DNA of 64,000 nucleotides from Changshengia sp963803165 (GTDB lineage: Bacteria > Chloroflexota > Dormibacteria > Aeolococcales > Aeolococcaceae), in contig CAWDLK010000002.1 of the NCBI GenBank assembly GCA_963803165.1, positions 443,641 through 507,640 on the forward strand, read 5' to 3'. Position numbers and translations under genes: made by a program. How positions within the stretch are numbered: position 1 is the stretch's first letter; every line of letters begins with the position of its first letter. The notes under the pieces were generated by a model. That model was not told the DNA's origin. It did no database searches and saw nothing but the letters and a program-made list of their open reading frames with translations. This document shows positions 20,917-29,810 of this stretch, one piece after another.

Positions 20917-22524
20917 TCATTCGGGCGGGAGCACCTTGTTGGCGAGCGAGAGGTCAAGACCCCGCCGCTGGTTCACCACCCGCGAGATGAAGTAGATGGG
21001 GAACGCCACCAGGAACATCGATGCGCTGGCGATCAGGGAAGCCGGGGCGATCGTGCCCCCCAGGGCCGGCGTGATCCACCCGAAGACGGCGATCATCCCG
21101 CAGATGACGAGGTTGAGGCCGCCTACCCAGGTGATGAGCGGCACCCCCCAGACCCGATGCGTGACCAGCCCCGGTGCCGTCGCGAAGATGTCCGGCCTGC
21201 GCCAGGGCAGGATGATCGCTCCCAGCGACACGATCACCAGGGCGGTCTCGGCCATCGCCGTGAGGTTGATGATGTACGACCAGAACGCCGTGTACAGGGT
21301 GAGCAGGAGGAAGCCGTAAGCGAGCACGCCCGCCACCAGGGTGGCGTTGGTCGGCGAGTGGGTGCGATCACCCACCTTGGCCATCCAGTCCGGCAGGATC
21401 CGGTCGAACGACCAGGCGAACATATTGCGGGTCACGATCATCATCCCCGCGGGCAGGATCCAGAGCATGCAGCAGACGAAGCCGAGGGAAACGATGAACT
21501 GCAGAGCCTTGCTGTTGGTCAGGAAGAGCGAGAGCCCGGAGAGGAAGCCGCCGGTCGGGACCGAGTACTTGGACGGGTCCGCGTTGAAGAGGTAAGCGGC
21601 ATCCTGGACGAAGTTGTTGCCGAAGGCGTGCACCACCAGCAGGGCGCCGCCCACGAAGAGGACCACCCCCAGTCCCCAGGCCAGCCCGACCGACTGCACC
21701 GCCGCCCGGCGGACCCGCTTGATCTCGCCGGCGAAGTAGCCGATCTGCTGGAACCCGAAGAAGCTCTGGGTCGCGAAGATCACCATCAGCCACTGGTTGC
21801 GGGCGACCGAGCCGCTCACCACGTGGAAGCCCGCGCCGCCCGCGGCCGAGATCATGCCCTGGTAGGTGTTCGCTCCAACCGCAGCATTGAGGTTGGCCGC
21901 GACCGAGCTGGGATCACTGGTCGCCATGAGGATGAACCAGACCACCAGCCCGATCATATTGAGGATGAACACGGTGAGCAGGAACTTCTTGACCGAGCGC
22001 AGGCCGCGCAGGAACACCCACACCAGCACCGCGAGCATCGGCACCCCGAGGATGGCCGCGCCCGTCAGGCTCGAGCACCAGTTCGCCAGCCCCGTCAGGC
22101 CCAGCGGCCAGAGCAGGGCGGGTATGAACCAGGAGCAGAGGAACCAGATGTTGATGGCGATGAAGGCGATGTTCTCCAGGGTGAAGAAGAAGTTGACCGC
22201 GAAGCCGATCCACCCCCACAGGGTGCGCGACGTCCACACGTAGTCGCCGCCGGAACGGGGCATGGTCGCCGACAGCGCCGCGTACATGTAGCCCAGCACC
22301 AGGGCAAAGACGGCGCCGATGACGAACGCCAGGGCGACGCTGGCGCCGGGGAAGACGTAGGGCGCGAACGCGAACGTCTCGGCCAGGCCCAGCATGACGT
22401 TGAGGAGGGCGAAGCCGACGACGAAGCTGTCAAACCATGACATCTCGCGGACGAGCCCAGTCGCGTTTCGGATGAAGTAACCCGACCCGCTCTCCGCGAC
22501 TCTGGTCTTTGGGACGACGGCCAT
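20917..22524 (-). CDS. APC-family amino acid/amine permease
   Basis: A 535-residue transporter with about 12 hydrophobic helices and the APC hallmarks near the N-terminus (FALLNVMLGLAE, then MPRSGGDYVWTSRTL). First gene of the minus-strand operon, directly opposite the divergent LacI regulator, so it likely imports the inducing substrate. GAGGAGATTCACGAT precedes the ATG; the same GGGGATT.GAGGAGAT context recurs before the aminotransferase start at 18113. The substrate is not evident; an amino-containing compound would fit both transporter family and operon aminotransferase (inference). Confidence 0.9.
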   Translation of the reverse strand: MAVVPKTRVAESGSGYFIRNATGLVREMSWFDSFVVGFALLNVMLGLAETFAFAPYVFPGASVALAFVIGAVFALVLGYMYAALSATMPRSGGDYVWTSRTLWGWIGFAVNFFFTLENIAFIAINIWFLCSWFIPALLWPLGLTGLANWCSSLTGAAILGVPMLAVLVWVFLRGLRSVKKFLLTVFILNMIGLVVWFILMATSDPSSVAANLNAAVGANTYQGMISAAGGAGFHVVSGSVARNQWLMVIFATQSFFGFQQIGYFAGEIKRVRRAAVQSVGLAWGLGVVLFVGGALLVVHAFGNNFVQDAAYLFNADPSKYSVPTGGFLSGLSLFLTNSKALQFIVSLGFVCCMLWILPAGMMIVTRNMFAWSFDRILPDWMAKVGDRTHSPTNATLVAGVLAYGFLLLTLYTAFWSYIINLTAMAETALVIVSLGAIILPWRRPDIFATAPGLVTHRVWGVPLITWVGGLNLVICGMIAVFGWITPALGGTIAPASLIASASMFLVAFPIYFISRVVNQRRGLDLSLANKVLPPE

Positions 22525-22860
22525 ATCGTGAATCTCCTCAATCCCCTGGACGAGCTGTGTCTTGCCCTTCCAGCAAGCCGGCCTGGCTTGCGGAGAGGGC
22601 GGCGAACCTCACCGTGCGGAGCTCCTCCGCGTGGGCGCAACCGTGTCGCGAGCCGGCGGAACCGTCCCTGCTCGTGAGCAGGACCTCCACCAGCGGCCCG
22701 AGCTCCCCCTCGGCCGGATGCGGAAGGTGGAGGATCGAGATCCCGGCCGTCTCCGACATCAGACCTGCCCGCCACACCGGATGGCGGCGCCATCCGGGTG
22801 GGCCTGGAGCACCAGCCGGACCCGGGACCCGGCCGCCATGCTCACGCCGCCGTCCCCGAG

Positions 22861-22891
22861 GCACCCGCCGCCGGGATCCGGCGGCGGGTGC
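22861..22891. repeat. Strong 12-bp inverted repeat
   Basis: GCACCCGCCGCC and GGCGGCGGGTGC around a 7-nt loop, perfect pairing. No gene ends next to it and no T-run follows on either strand, so its role is unclear; it could block transcription through the divergent region or sit in a long 5' leader of the permease operon. Confidence 0.5.
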
Positions 22892-23124
22892 GGGTTGGGA
22901 GTGGGGCGAGCGCCGCCGATGACTGGGAGCGGCGCCCGCGGTCCCGGTCCCCTTCGGCCGGGTGCATGTCACAGCTGATGGGCTCGCGGCCCAGCCGCGG
23001 AGAGCGCCCCGGCGGATGGCCGATGCCCCCCTCCCGCCGAGTGGGTCCCGGTCGCCCGAACCGGCTGGAGGGGCCCGGGCCCACGATTTCCACGCGGATC
23101 ACCCCGAACGCCCCTGAACGATCA

Positions 23125-23140
23125 TGGCAATCGCTTTCCA
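23125..23140. promoter_or_regulatory. LacI-family operator candidate
   Basis: TGGCAATCGCTTTCCA, a near-palindrome with central CG (12 of 16 positions symmetric), the form typical of LacI/GalR operators. It lies 145 nt before lacI and 600 nt before the divergent operon. Confidence 0.5.
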
Positions 23141-23284
23141 CGTTGGTCGGGACGCTAGCACGATGCCTCCGGGGCTGTCAATCGGTGGTCCTCCCCTCGA
23201 CGCTGTGGCATACTTCGGCCGGCCGATACCCGGCCCAGGTGACCCTGATCTCGGTTCAGATGGCGGACTTCGGATAACGCTTTC

Positions 23285-24298
23285 ATGAACGCTTCCAAGC
23301 CCCGGGTGAACATCGGGGACATCGCCAGGCTCGCTGGGGTGTCGGCGGCGACCGTGTCCCGGGTCATCAGCGGCTCCCGCCCGGTGACCCCGGAGCTCCG
23401 GCGGCGGGTGCTCGCCGTGGCCGAGCGCTTCGACTACCAGCCCAGCGAGCTGGCCCGAAACCTCCGCCGCGGCCGGGCCGCGACGGTGGGGGTGATCGTC
23501 TCCGACATCCAGAACCCCCACTTCGCCACCCTCGTCGGCGCCATCGAGGACGCCCTCTACACGCGAGATGCCCGGGTGCTCTTCTGCAACAGCGGCGAGG
23601 ACAGCGCCAAGCAGTCCTCCTACCTGGAGGTGATGGCCGCCGAGCGGGTCATGGGGGTGGTGATCTCACCGACCGCGGCGGGCGACCCCGCCGTGGCCCG
23701 GCTGATGGACCGGGGAACCCCGGTGGTGGCGATCGACCGCCCCGTGGACGACCCGCGCGCCGACCTGGTGGTCTCCGACAACGCGGCGGCCACCGCCGCC
23801 GGCACCCGGCTGCTGCTCGAGACCGGTCGCCGGCACATCGGCTGGGTGGGCGGACGTGAGGGCGTCTGGACCACCACCGAGCGCCTGGTCGGCTACCGGA
23901 CCGCGATGCTGGAGGCGGGTCTGGAGCCGATCACCGCCATGCGGGAGTTCAGCGTGGAGATGGGTTTCCGGGCCACCGAGACCATGCTGGACGAGCATCC
24001 CGAGCTGGACGGTCTGGTCATCGCCAACAACCAGATGACCATCGGTGCCCTCCAGGCGATGCGCGACCGCGGCATCCGCATCCCCGACCAGCTGGGTGTG
24101 GTCGCCTTCGACGACCCGCCCTGGGCCAACCTGGTCGAGCCTCCGCTCACCACCATCGCCCAGCCGATCAAGGCGATCGCCGACGCCGCCGTTGAGCAGC
24201 TCTTCCGGCGCCTGGCAGACCGGACCATGGCGCCGCAGCGGATCACCCTCGAGTGCCGCCTGCAGATCCGCGAGTCCTCCAGGGCGTCCCGCGGCTGA
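23285..24298 (+). CDS. LacI/GalR-family transcriptional regulator
   Basis: A 337-residue repressor. The N-terminal helix-turn-helix is canonical (NIGDIARLAGVSAATVSRVI), with the hinge YQPSELARNLRRGRAATVGV, then a periplasmic-binding-protein-like effector domain (VSDIQNPHFATLVGAIED; VVAIDRPVDDPRADLVVSDN; GVVAFDDPPWANLVEPPLT). It faces the permease-to-kinase operon, so it probably represses that operon until the imported substrate or a phosphorylated product binds. No clear Shine-Dalgarno is seen at ATG 23285. Confidence 0.92.
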   Translation: MNASKPRVNIGDIARLAGVSAATVSRVISGSRPVTPELRRRVLAVAERFDYQPSELARNLRRGRAATVGVIVSDIQNPHFATLVGAIEDALYTRDARVLFCNSGEDSAKQSSYLEVMAAERVMGVVISPTAAGDPAVARLMDRGTPVVAIDRPVDDPRADLVVSDNAAATAAGTRLLLETGRRHIGWVGGREGVWTTTERLVGYRTAMLEAGLEPITAMREFSVEMGFRATETMLDEHPELDGLVIANNQMTIGALQAMRDRGIRIPDQLGVVAFDDPPWANLVEPPLTTIAQPIKAIADAAVEQLFRRLADRTMAPQRITLECRLQIRESSRASRG

Positions 24299-24467
24299 GG
24301 TTCGCGAGCAGGGCCGGCGCCGTTCTGGTGGACTCTGAGAGGGTGAGCTGCCGCGCCGGGGAGCACCCCTTCGCCGGGGCTTCCTGAACGCGCCACACGC
24401 CCCTGAGAAGCCTGGCGCCGCCCCCCCCCAACCCCGCGCCCGTCGCGAATCGTGGAGAGTCACGGGG

Positions 24468-25772
24468 ATGGAGACGGCCCTCCCGCTGGCGGAGAAGGGG
24501 CCGGGCCCCCGCTGGCTGCCCCCGGCGCTCAGGGTGCGGACCTACCGCTGGTACTGGTCGGCCCAATGGCCGGTCCTCCTCGGCACCTGGATGCAGACGG
24601 TGGCGCTCGGCTACTTCGTCTACACGCAGACCAGGAGCGTCAACGCCGTGGCCTTCGTGGCCGCGGCGTCGGGGCTCCCCGCCGTCGCGCTCTCAGTGGT
24701 CGGTGGGGCCCTGGCCGATCGCTACCCGCGGCGCCGCATCCTCCTGGTCACCCAGTCGACCCTCGGCCTCGGGGCGACGACCCTGGCGCTCCTGGCCTCC
24801 ACCGGCCACTTCAGCCTCGGGGCCGTCGTCGTGGTCGCGGTCGTCTACGGGAGCAGCGCGGCCGTCGACCTCCCCACCAGCCAGGCGCTGGTCGCTGACC
24901 TGGTCCGCCGCGAGCTGGTGGTGAACGCCATGGCGCTCGCCGCCTCGGCGATGAGCGTCTGCCGCCTGCTGGGGCCGTCGATCGCCGGGGTCCTCTACGC
25001 GGTGTCCGGGCCCGGCGCCTGCTTCGCCTGCCTGGCCGTCGCCTATCTCGCCCCCATCTCGGTGCTCTGGATGGTCGTCCCCGACATCGCCCCCGCAGGC
25101 CGGGCTGGCTCGCGGCGCCTGGTGGCCGACGTCGCCGCCGGCTTCGCCGTGGCATGGCGCGATCCCCTGCTCCGCGGGGTGATGGGGGCGGGGGCGATGC
25201 TCTCCCTGCTGGGCGTGTCCTACATGCCCTTCCTGCCCGTGCTGGCCTCGAGCCGGCTCCACGTCGGCTCCAGCGGGCTGGGCTTGATGTACAGCGTGGG
25301 CGGGGTCGGCGGTCTCACCGGCGCACTCCTGCTCAGCGCCCTCGGCCGCGGCCGGGGGCGCCGCTGGTTCCTGGTCGGTGGCGGCGTCCTCTACGCGCTG
25401 AGCCTGGCGACGGTGGCGCGCTCCTCCTGGCTGGGCTGGACGCTGCCGGCGCTGGTGGGGGTGAGCCTCGCCTTCGTGGCCATCAACACCACGCTCATCA
25501 CCGTGATCCAGACCGACGCCAACCCCGCCGTCCGAGGCCGCCTGCTGGGTCTCTACGCAACCCAGGCGGTCGGCCTGCAGCCGCTGGGCACGCTCCTCTA
25601 CAGCGTGCTGGGCTCCGCCCACCTCTTCGACGGGGTCACCGTCGGAGCAGTGCTGGTCGGAGCGTGCGCCGTCGCCGTCGGGCTGGGCGGCGGCCTGGGG
25701 AGAAGCAGTGCCGTTGCGGCGGCGCCCGCGATGGCAAGGCCATCGCCTCTCCAGGACCGGCCCGATGAGTAG
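24468..25772 (+). CDS. MFS transporter (EntS/MFS_3-like)
   Basis: A 434-residue major facilitator protein with about 12 helices. The loop after helix 2 carries the MFS motif A form GGALADRYPRRRILL, and the TQTRSVNAVAFVAAASGLP start of helix 2 is typical of the enterobactin-exporter-like subgroup. Exporters of this group move siderophores or drugs; the substrate is unknown. It follows lacI by 169 nt without any visible feature in between and may be monocistronic. Confidence 0.87.
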   Translation: METALPLAEKGPGPRWLPPALRVRTYRWYWSAQWPVLLGTWMQTVALGYFVYTQTRSVNAVAFVAAASGLPAVALSVVGGALADRYPRRRILLVTQSTLGLGATTLALLASTGHFSLGAVVVVAVVYGSSAAVDLPTSQALVADLVRRELVVNAMALAASAMSVCRLLGPSIAGVLYAVSGPGACFACLAVAYLAPISVLWMVVPDIAPAGRAGSRRLVADVAAGFAVAWRDPLLRGVMGAGAMLSLLGVSYMPFLPVLASSRLHVGSSGLGLMYSVGGVGGLTGALLLSALGRGRGRRWFLVGGGVLYALSLATVARSSWLGWTLPALVGVSLAFVAINTTLITVIQTDANPAVRGRLLGLYATQAVGLQPLGTLLYSVLGSAHLFDGVTVGAVLVGACAVAVGLGGGLGRSSAVAAAPAMARPSPLQDRPDE

Positions 25773-25919
25773 CCGGGCGTCAGCTCAAGGAAGGCACGGA
25801 CAGTGAGGTCCGGATGTCGCCAGGCTCCTCGCGCGTCTCCCGGAGCATCTCCCAGATTGCTCGACAGCGTTTGCGGACTTCACGGCATGTGGGCGGGGAG
25901 CCCAGACGCGAATTGCGGA

Positions 25920-26056
25920 CCTCTTGCTCCCAAAGCAAGTCCTTTCAACTTTCGGCGTTCGCATAGGCGTTCCTAAATTCGCTTGAACCACTTGCTTCGC
26001 TATTCGTACAGAACGCCAGCACTTGCTTCGAGGGTCAGGAGCAGTTCCGGAAGCAA
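25920..26056. repeat. 137-bp direct repeat, left copy
   Basis: Identical over 137 bp to 49717-49853 (offset 23,797). It begins with the tRNA-Pro anticodon-arm sequence CCTCTTGCTCCCAAAGCAAG (reverse orientation) and contains two direct ACTTGCTTCG boxes (25990-25999, 26021-26030) plus a terminal GGAAGCAA. Unlike the right copy, the sequence to its left is not tRNA. The surrounding 25773-26197 has no convincing gene. Best read as one end of an integrated or recombined segment. Confidence 0.85.
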
Positions 26057-26197
26057 ATTCATCCGGACCTTGGAAGCGATGCGCGCCCACGCCGGCAGCG
26101 GCATCACCCACGGCTCAATGGCGGTCGTCTCGCTCGGCTACCGGATCGATCAGCTCCCACATCGCCGGCATGAGGTGCATGCCGTCAAGCTCACCGC

Positions 26198-26827
26198 TCA
26201 GTCTGCGGCTACAAGGGTCTGTTTCCCAATGGCCTTGAGCGCGGCAACCGTGGCGCGGGCGAGGCGGCGCAGGTAGTCATCGTCCACGGGCGAGCGGGAG
26301 ATGAGGAGCCGGAACCCCAGCGGGGCCACCAGCAGATCCAGGGCCAGCTCGTGATCCAGGTCAGCGGGCAGTTCGCCCCGACGGACGGCCCGGGTCAGGA
26401 GAGCGTCGGCGATCTCGCGCCGGGGCGTGGCGATGACCTCACGTAGCGCCGCGGCGAGGGCGGGGTTGCGGGCTGACTCGCCGAGGAAATCGGGGGCTAT
26501 GCGGGTGACCAGCGGATCCCTGAGCTGGCTGGCGGTGACCCTGATGTAGGCCTCGACGTCGTCGCCGAGGGTGCCGGTCTGCGGCTCGATGAGTGCGTGG
26601 CCACGGACGGCGCCCGCGACCAGGTCGAGAAGCATCGCGTCCTTGGAGTCCCAGCGGCGGTACAGCGCCGCCTTGCCGACGCCGGCCCGGCGGGCCACCG
26701 CCTCCATCGACATGCGCGCGTAGCCGACCTCCGCGAGTTCGGCGAAGGTGGCGGCCGCGATGGCACTGGTGACGCTCTCCTGGAGCACGGCCGCCCCGGT
26801 CGGCCGCCTCCTCGCCGCTTCTCCCAT
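26198..26827 (-). CDS. TetR-family repressor
   Basis: A 209-residue regulator. The N-terminal TetR helix-turn-helix is clear (AAATFAELAEVGYARMSMEA, then RRAGVGKAALYRRWDSKDAM). The C-terminal ligand domain resembles the TetR_C_16/YcdC-like type. It is divergent from the hydrolase gene at 26933, and the 105-bp gap holds two matching palindromes, so it almost certainly controls both genes. Start ATG 26827. Confidence 0.93.
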   Translation of the reverse strand: MGEAARRRPTGAAVLQESVTSAIAAATFAELAEVGYARMSMEAVARRAGVGKAALYRRWDSKDAMLLDLVAGAVRGHALIEPQTGTLGDDVEAYIRVTASQLRDPLVTRIAPDFLGESARNPALAAALREVIATPRREIADALLTRAVRRGELPADLDHELALDLLVAPLGFRLLISRSPVDDDYLRRLARATVAALKAIGKQTLVAAD

Positions 26828-26847
26828 GCCTCAATCCTACACCGCAA

Positions 26848-26867
26848 CGGAACGGTTGCGTTCCGTC
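26848..26867. promoter_or_regulatory. TetR operator 1
   Basis: ACGGAACGGTTGCGTTCCGT, a perfect 8-bp inverted repeat with a 4-nt centre, 20 bp before the tetR start. Confidence 0.8.
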
Positions 26868-26894
26868 ATGGGGAGGAGTAGGGTTAGGGAAGAA

Positions 26895-26914
26895 CGGAAC
26901 GGATCTGTTCCGTC
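26895..26914. promoter_or_regulatory. TetR operator 2
   Basis: ACGGAACGGATCTGTTCCGT, the same half-sites with one mismatch, 18 bp before the hydrolase start. Centre-to-centre distance from operator 1 is 47 bp. Confidence 0.8.
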
Positions 26915-26932
26915 GCAAAGAAAGGATCAGCC

Positions 26933-28126
26933 ATGAAGTTCCTATTTGACGACGAGTCGTTCTCCTTCGAGGCGCTGCGGGCGGCCGGGTACGCCGGCCG
27001 GGGGGGTGCCGATCTCGGCGAGGTGCTCGCCGCCTGCGCCGGTATCCCGGACGGTGACGAGGAGGCGTGGTGCCGCGAGTGGGGCGCTCTCGCGGACCGG
27101 ATTCACGAGGCCGGCCTGGCTGCGCTCGAGGCGGGGCACCGGGTCAGCGCGCGGGACGGGCTGCTGCGCGCCTCGAACTACTACCGCACGGCCGAGTTCT
27201 ACCGGCGCGACGACCCTGACCACGATGCCGAGTCGCAGCGCCTCGCCCGGCTGTCCAGGGAGTCCTTCGCGGCGGCCGCGGAACTCCTCGACGTGCCCGC
27301 GCGCCGCATCACGATCCCGTACGAGGGCAGGACCCTGCCGGGCTACCTTTTCCGCGTCGATGACTCCGGCACCCCGCGGCCGACCGTCGTTTACCACGGC
27401 GGCTTCGACGCCACACTGGAGGAGGGCTACTTCGCGGCGGCGCGGGGCGCGGTCGAGCGCGGCTACAACGTTCTGGCTTTCGACGGTCCCGGACAGGCCA
27501 CGACCCGCCGCCTGCAGGGTCTGGTCTTCCGCCCGGACTGGGAGAAGGTCGTCTCTCCGGTCATCGACTACGCCATGACCCTGGCTGACGTAGACGAGCA
27601 CCGCATTGTGCTGATCGGGACCAGCTTCGGGGGTTGCCTCGCCGCTCGGGCGGCCGCCTTCGAGCACCGGATCGCGGCCCTCGTGCTCAACGATGGGCTG
27701 TTCGACTGGGGCGGTGCGGTCATCCACAGCCTGCCTCCGGCGCTGGCCGACCTGTTCGCCGCGGGGCGCGAGGCAGAGGCCGAGGCCATCATGGCCGTGG
27801 CCACCGCGCACAGCACCTACCTGCGCTGGGCGGTGGGCAACACCAAGTGGACCTTCGGGGTGACCAGCAGTGCAGACGCGTTCCGGGCGATGCGCGCCTA
27901 TACCATGGACGGGTTGGCCGAGCTGATCACCTGCCCGACCCTGGTGCTCGACGCCGAGAACGACATGTTCCCGGGTGAGGCACGCCGGATGTTCGATGCG
28001 CTCCAGTGTCCGAAGCAGCTAATCTCGTTCAGCGCCGCCGAAGGCGCCGGCGAGCACTGTCAGGAGGGCGCGATCCTCCTGTTCGAGCAACGCGTCTTCG
28101 ACCGCCTCGCCGCGCTCCTCGACTGA
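26933..28126 (+). CDS. Alpha/beta hydrolase (FrsA/DUF1100-like)
   Basis: A 397-residue hydrolase. A helical N-terminal region of about 120 residues precedes the core; the nucleophile elbow is IGTSFGGCLA (Ser about 231), with the acid in LDAENDMFPG (about 340) and the His in AGEHCQEG (about 374). The layout resembles FrsA / 2,6-dihydroxypseudooxynicotine hydrolase-type enzymes that act on C-C or ester bonds. Substrate unknown. AAAGGA 8 nt before the ATG. Divergent from TetR, which probably responds to its substrate. Confidence 0.87.
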   Translation: MKFLFDDESFSFEALRAAGYAGRGGADLGEVLAACAGIPDGDEEAWCREWGALADRIHEAGLAALEAGHRVSARDGLLRASNYYRTAEFYRRDDPDHDAESQRLARLSRESFAAAAELLDVPARRITIPYEGRTLPGYLFRVDDSGTPRPTVVYHGGFDATLEEGYFAAARGAVERGYNVLAFDGPGQATTRRLQGLVFRPDWEKVVSPVIDYAMTLADVDEHRIVLIGTSFGGCLAARAAAFEHRIAALVLNDGLFDWGGAVIHSLPPALADLFAAGREAEAEAIMAVATAHSTYLRWAVGNTKWTFGVTSSADAFRAMRAYTMDGLAELITCPTLVLDAENDMFPGEARRMFDALQCPKQLISFSAAEGAGEHCQEGAILLFEQRVFDRLAALLD

Positions 28127-28344
28127 CGGCCACCGACCGCGAGGACTTCGGAGCTGCCGCCATGGGGGTCGCACGGGAGCTCGTCGCGGAACCGTAGCGG
28201 GCGGTGCGGGCTCAGGCCGTTCGTCCGGGACGGCCCGAGCTGAGAACGCGTGCCGGTCAGTATGGCGCTGGGCCGGCAGCTACGCCAAGGTCGACCCGGA
28301 GGTCTGAACCGGGGCCTGGCGGTAGCGTCCCCAGCCCGCTAGAC

Positions 28345-28380
28345 TATGACCCTTGACTAATATTAGGGAAAGGTCATAAT
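28345..28380. promoter_or_regulatory. Toxin-antitoxin operator and promoter
   Basis: A 34-nt palindrome (28345-28378) with outer TATGACC / GGTCATA and central TAATATTA covers TTGACT (28353-28358), a 16-nt spacer and CATAAT (28375-28380). An XRE antitoxin binding here would block its own promoter. The -10 overlaps the first ATG of the toxin gene, so the transcript would start inside it; the true toxin start may be the TTG at 28385. Confidence 0.65.
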
Positions 28381-28741
28381 GACCTTGTGGGATGTCGAGG
28401 TCACGGACCAGTTCGAGGAGTGGTGGGAGACGCTCAGCGTGGACGAGCAGCGAGCTCTCACGGCCGCCGTCCAGCTCCTGGAGCGCGATGGCCCGGCCTT
28501 GGGGCGGCCTCTGGCGGACACGATCAAGGGCTCTCGCCATCGGAACATGAAGGAGCTTCGGGCCCCGGCGACCACGCTGCGGGTGCTCTTCGCCTTCGAC
28601 CCTCGGCGGACCGCTATCCTCCTGATCGGGGGCAACAAGCAGCATCGCTGGCGGGAGTGGTACGTGGAGTTCATCCCGGTGGTCGACAGTTTGTATGACG
28701 AGCATCTCGCCGAGCTGCGGCGGGAGGGAGAGCTGAGATGA
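28379..28741 (+). CDS. HigB/RelE-type toxin (Gp49-like)
   Basis: A 120-residue protein of the phage-derived Gp49-like/HigB group of mRNA interferase toxins. Visible family segments are DQFEEWWETL, RPLADTIKGSRHRNMKELR and LRVLFAFDPRRTAILLIGGN. Toxin precedes antitoxin, as in HigBA. The stop overlaps the antitoxin start (ATGA, 28738-28741). The annotated ATG lies within the -10 box of the palindromic promoter; the in-frame TTG at 28385 could be the working start. Confidence 0.87.
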   Translation: MTLWDVEVTDQFEEWWETLSVDEQRALTAAVQLLERDGPALGRPLADTIKGSRHRNMKELRAPATTLRVLFAFDPRRTAILLIGGNKQHRWREWYVEFIPVVDSLYDEHLAELRREGELR

Positions 28742-29067
28742 GTGGCCACAAGCCGTTCCAGGCTCTGGCCGACCGGGTGACTGCCACCGCGGAGGGGCGA
28801 GAGCGAGTCGAGACCTACCGCCGCCTCATGGACGCGGTGATGACCCTGCACCGCCTCCGGGAGGAACGAGGCCTGACTCAGGTGCAGGTGGCCGCGGTGC
28901 TCGAGGTCACGCAGGGCAACGTGTCCCGCCTGGAGCGCTCAGAGGACCTTTACCTGTCGACACTCTCTCGATACGTCGAGGCGCTCGGCGGTCGCCTGGA
29001 GCTGACGGCTGTGTTCCCTGACCAGGTGGTACCCATCGACCTGCCAGGCGGCGGCCGCGCAGCGTAA
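28738..29067 (+). CDS. XRE-family antitoxin (HigA-like)
   Basis: A 109-residue antitoxin with a central helix-turn-helix (REERGLTQVQVAAVLEVTQG then NVSRLERSEDLYLSTLSRYV). It should neutralise the upstream toxin and repress the operon through the 34-nt palindrome before the toxin gene. The C-terminal tail (ELTAVFPDQVVPIDLPGG) is typical of this antitoxin group. Coupled to the toxin by a 4-nt overlap. Confidence 0.88.
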   Translation: MSGHKPFQALADRVTATAEGRERVETYRRLMDAVMTLHRLREERGLTQVQVAAVLEVTQGNVSRLERSEDLYLSTLSRYVEALGGRLELTAVFPDQVVPIDLPGGGRAA

Positions 29068-29258
29068 CGAATCGGGCCTCATCGAAGCGCAGAGGTCGGC
29101 TCCGGTGCTCAGCGAGCCACCAGCACCACCAACACGATGCTGAGGTGGAATCAGAGACACGATACGAGAGCTCCAACTGCGGTCCAGTTGGTCATATCCT
29201 GCCTCGACGTCGTCGGCCCGCCCCGCCGTGAGGCTGGCCGACGACCACCCGCCGCTAC

Positions 29259-29570
29259 CTAGCGGCCGAGCACTCCCCGGCGCTTGCCGACTCCAAGCAT
29301 GCGCATGACGGCGAGCAGGATCACCGCACCGAAGAAGGCGACGACGCCCTCCGAGATGTAGGGGTGACCGGGAATGTCGAACGTCACCCCGAACAGCTGG
29401 GCGAGGAAGCCCCCCGCCAGCGCGCCCACCAAGCCGACGACGATGTCAGCGCCCACCCCCAGGCCGTGACCCAGCATCACCCGGGTGGCGAGAAAGCCCA
29501 CCACGAGCCCGATCAGCGCCCAGACCAGCACCTCGACGGGGTCGATCGTGATGGTGACGATCCCCAGCAT
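29259..29570 (-). CDS. GlsB/YeaQ/YmgE-family membrane protein
   Basis: A 103-residue protein with three hydrophobic segments, Gly-rich, matching the transglycosylase-associated / GlsB family: VLVWALIGLVVGFLATRVM, IVVGLVGALAGGFLAQLFG and FFGAVILLAVMRM. Family members are stress-induced small membrane proteins of unclear mechanism. It is divergent from a second membrane protein gene at 29811, and the shared gap is AT-rich with GATATGATCGATATCAT-like inverted repeats near its own start. Confidence 0.85.
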   Translation of the reverse strand: MLGIVTITIDPVEVLVWALIGLVVGFLATRVMLGHGLGVGADIVVGLVGALAGGFLAQLFGVTFDIPGHPYISEGVVAFFGAVILLAVMRMLGVGKRRGVLGR

Positions 29571-29691
29571 CGGAAGTCCTCCCTTGATATGATCGATATC
29601 ATATTATCTTATAGAGCGGCGGGCGGGTGATGGCGTAGCAGCCTGGCGATGCCGAGTTCCTCTCAACGATAGGGGGGCGCACGGCTGGCCC

Positions 29692-29720
29692 TTGACACCT
29701 CCCACCCTCCCTTATACAAT
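29692..29720 (+). promoter_or_regulatory. Near-consensus sigma-70 promoter
   Basis: TTGACA (29692-29697), 17-nt spacer, TACAAT (29715-29720). It is one of the best housekeeping promoters in the window. Just downstream ATAGC ... GCTAT repeats (29719-29739) could be an operator. It drives the membrane protein at 29811 and probably the small one at 30276. Confidence 0.75.
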
Positions 29721-29810
29721 AGCTTATAGTAACGCTATCAGTAGTTCTGATACCATAGGTGCGCTAAGGTAGAGCCCACGGTGGCCCGGCGCACCGGGGA
29801 GGACACAACC

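Larger units (their letters stand above)
22525..23284 (+). other. 760-bp divergent intergenic region
   Basis: No convincing gene lies here. It separates the permease operon (minus) from lacI (plus). It holds a strong GC hairpin (22861-22891) and a LacI-type operator candidate (23125-23140). Open frames in this stretch have shadow-like Arg/Pro-rich composition. Confidence 0.6.

Noticed and set aside
19960..22440. 826-codon plus-strand open frame opposite the phosphoesterase and permease genes
   Set aside because: Antisense shadow; both opposite genes have full motif sets.
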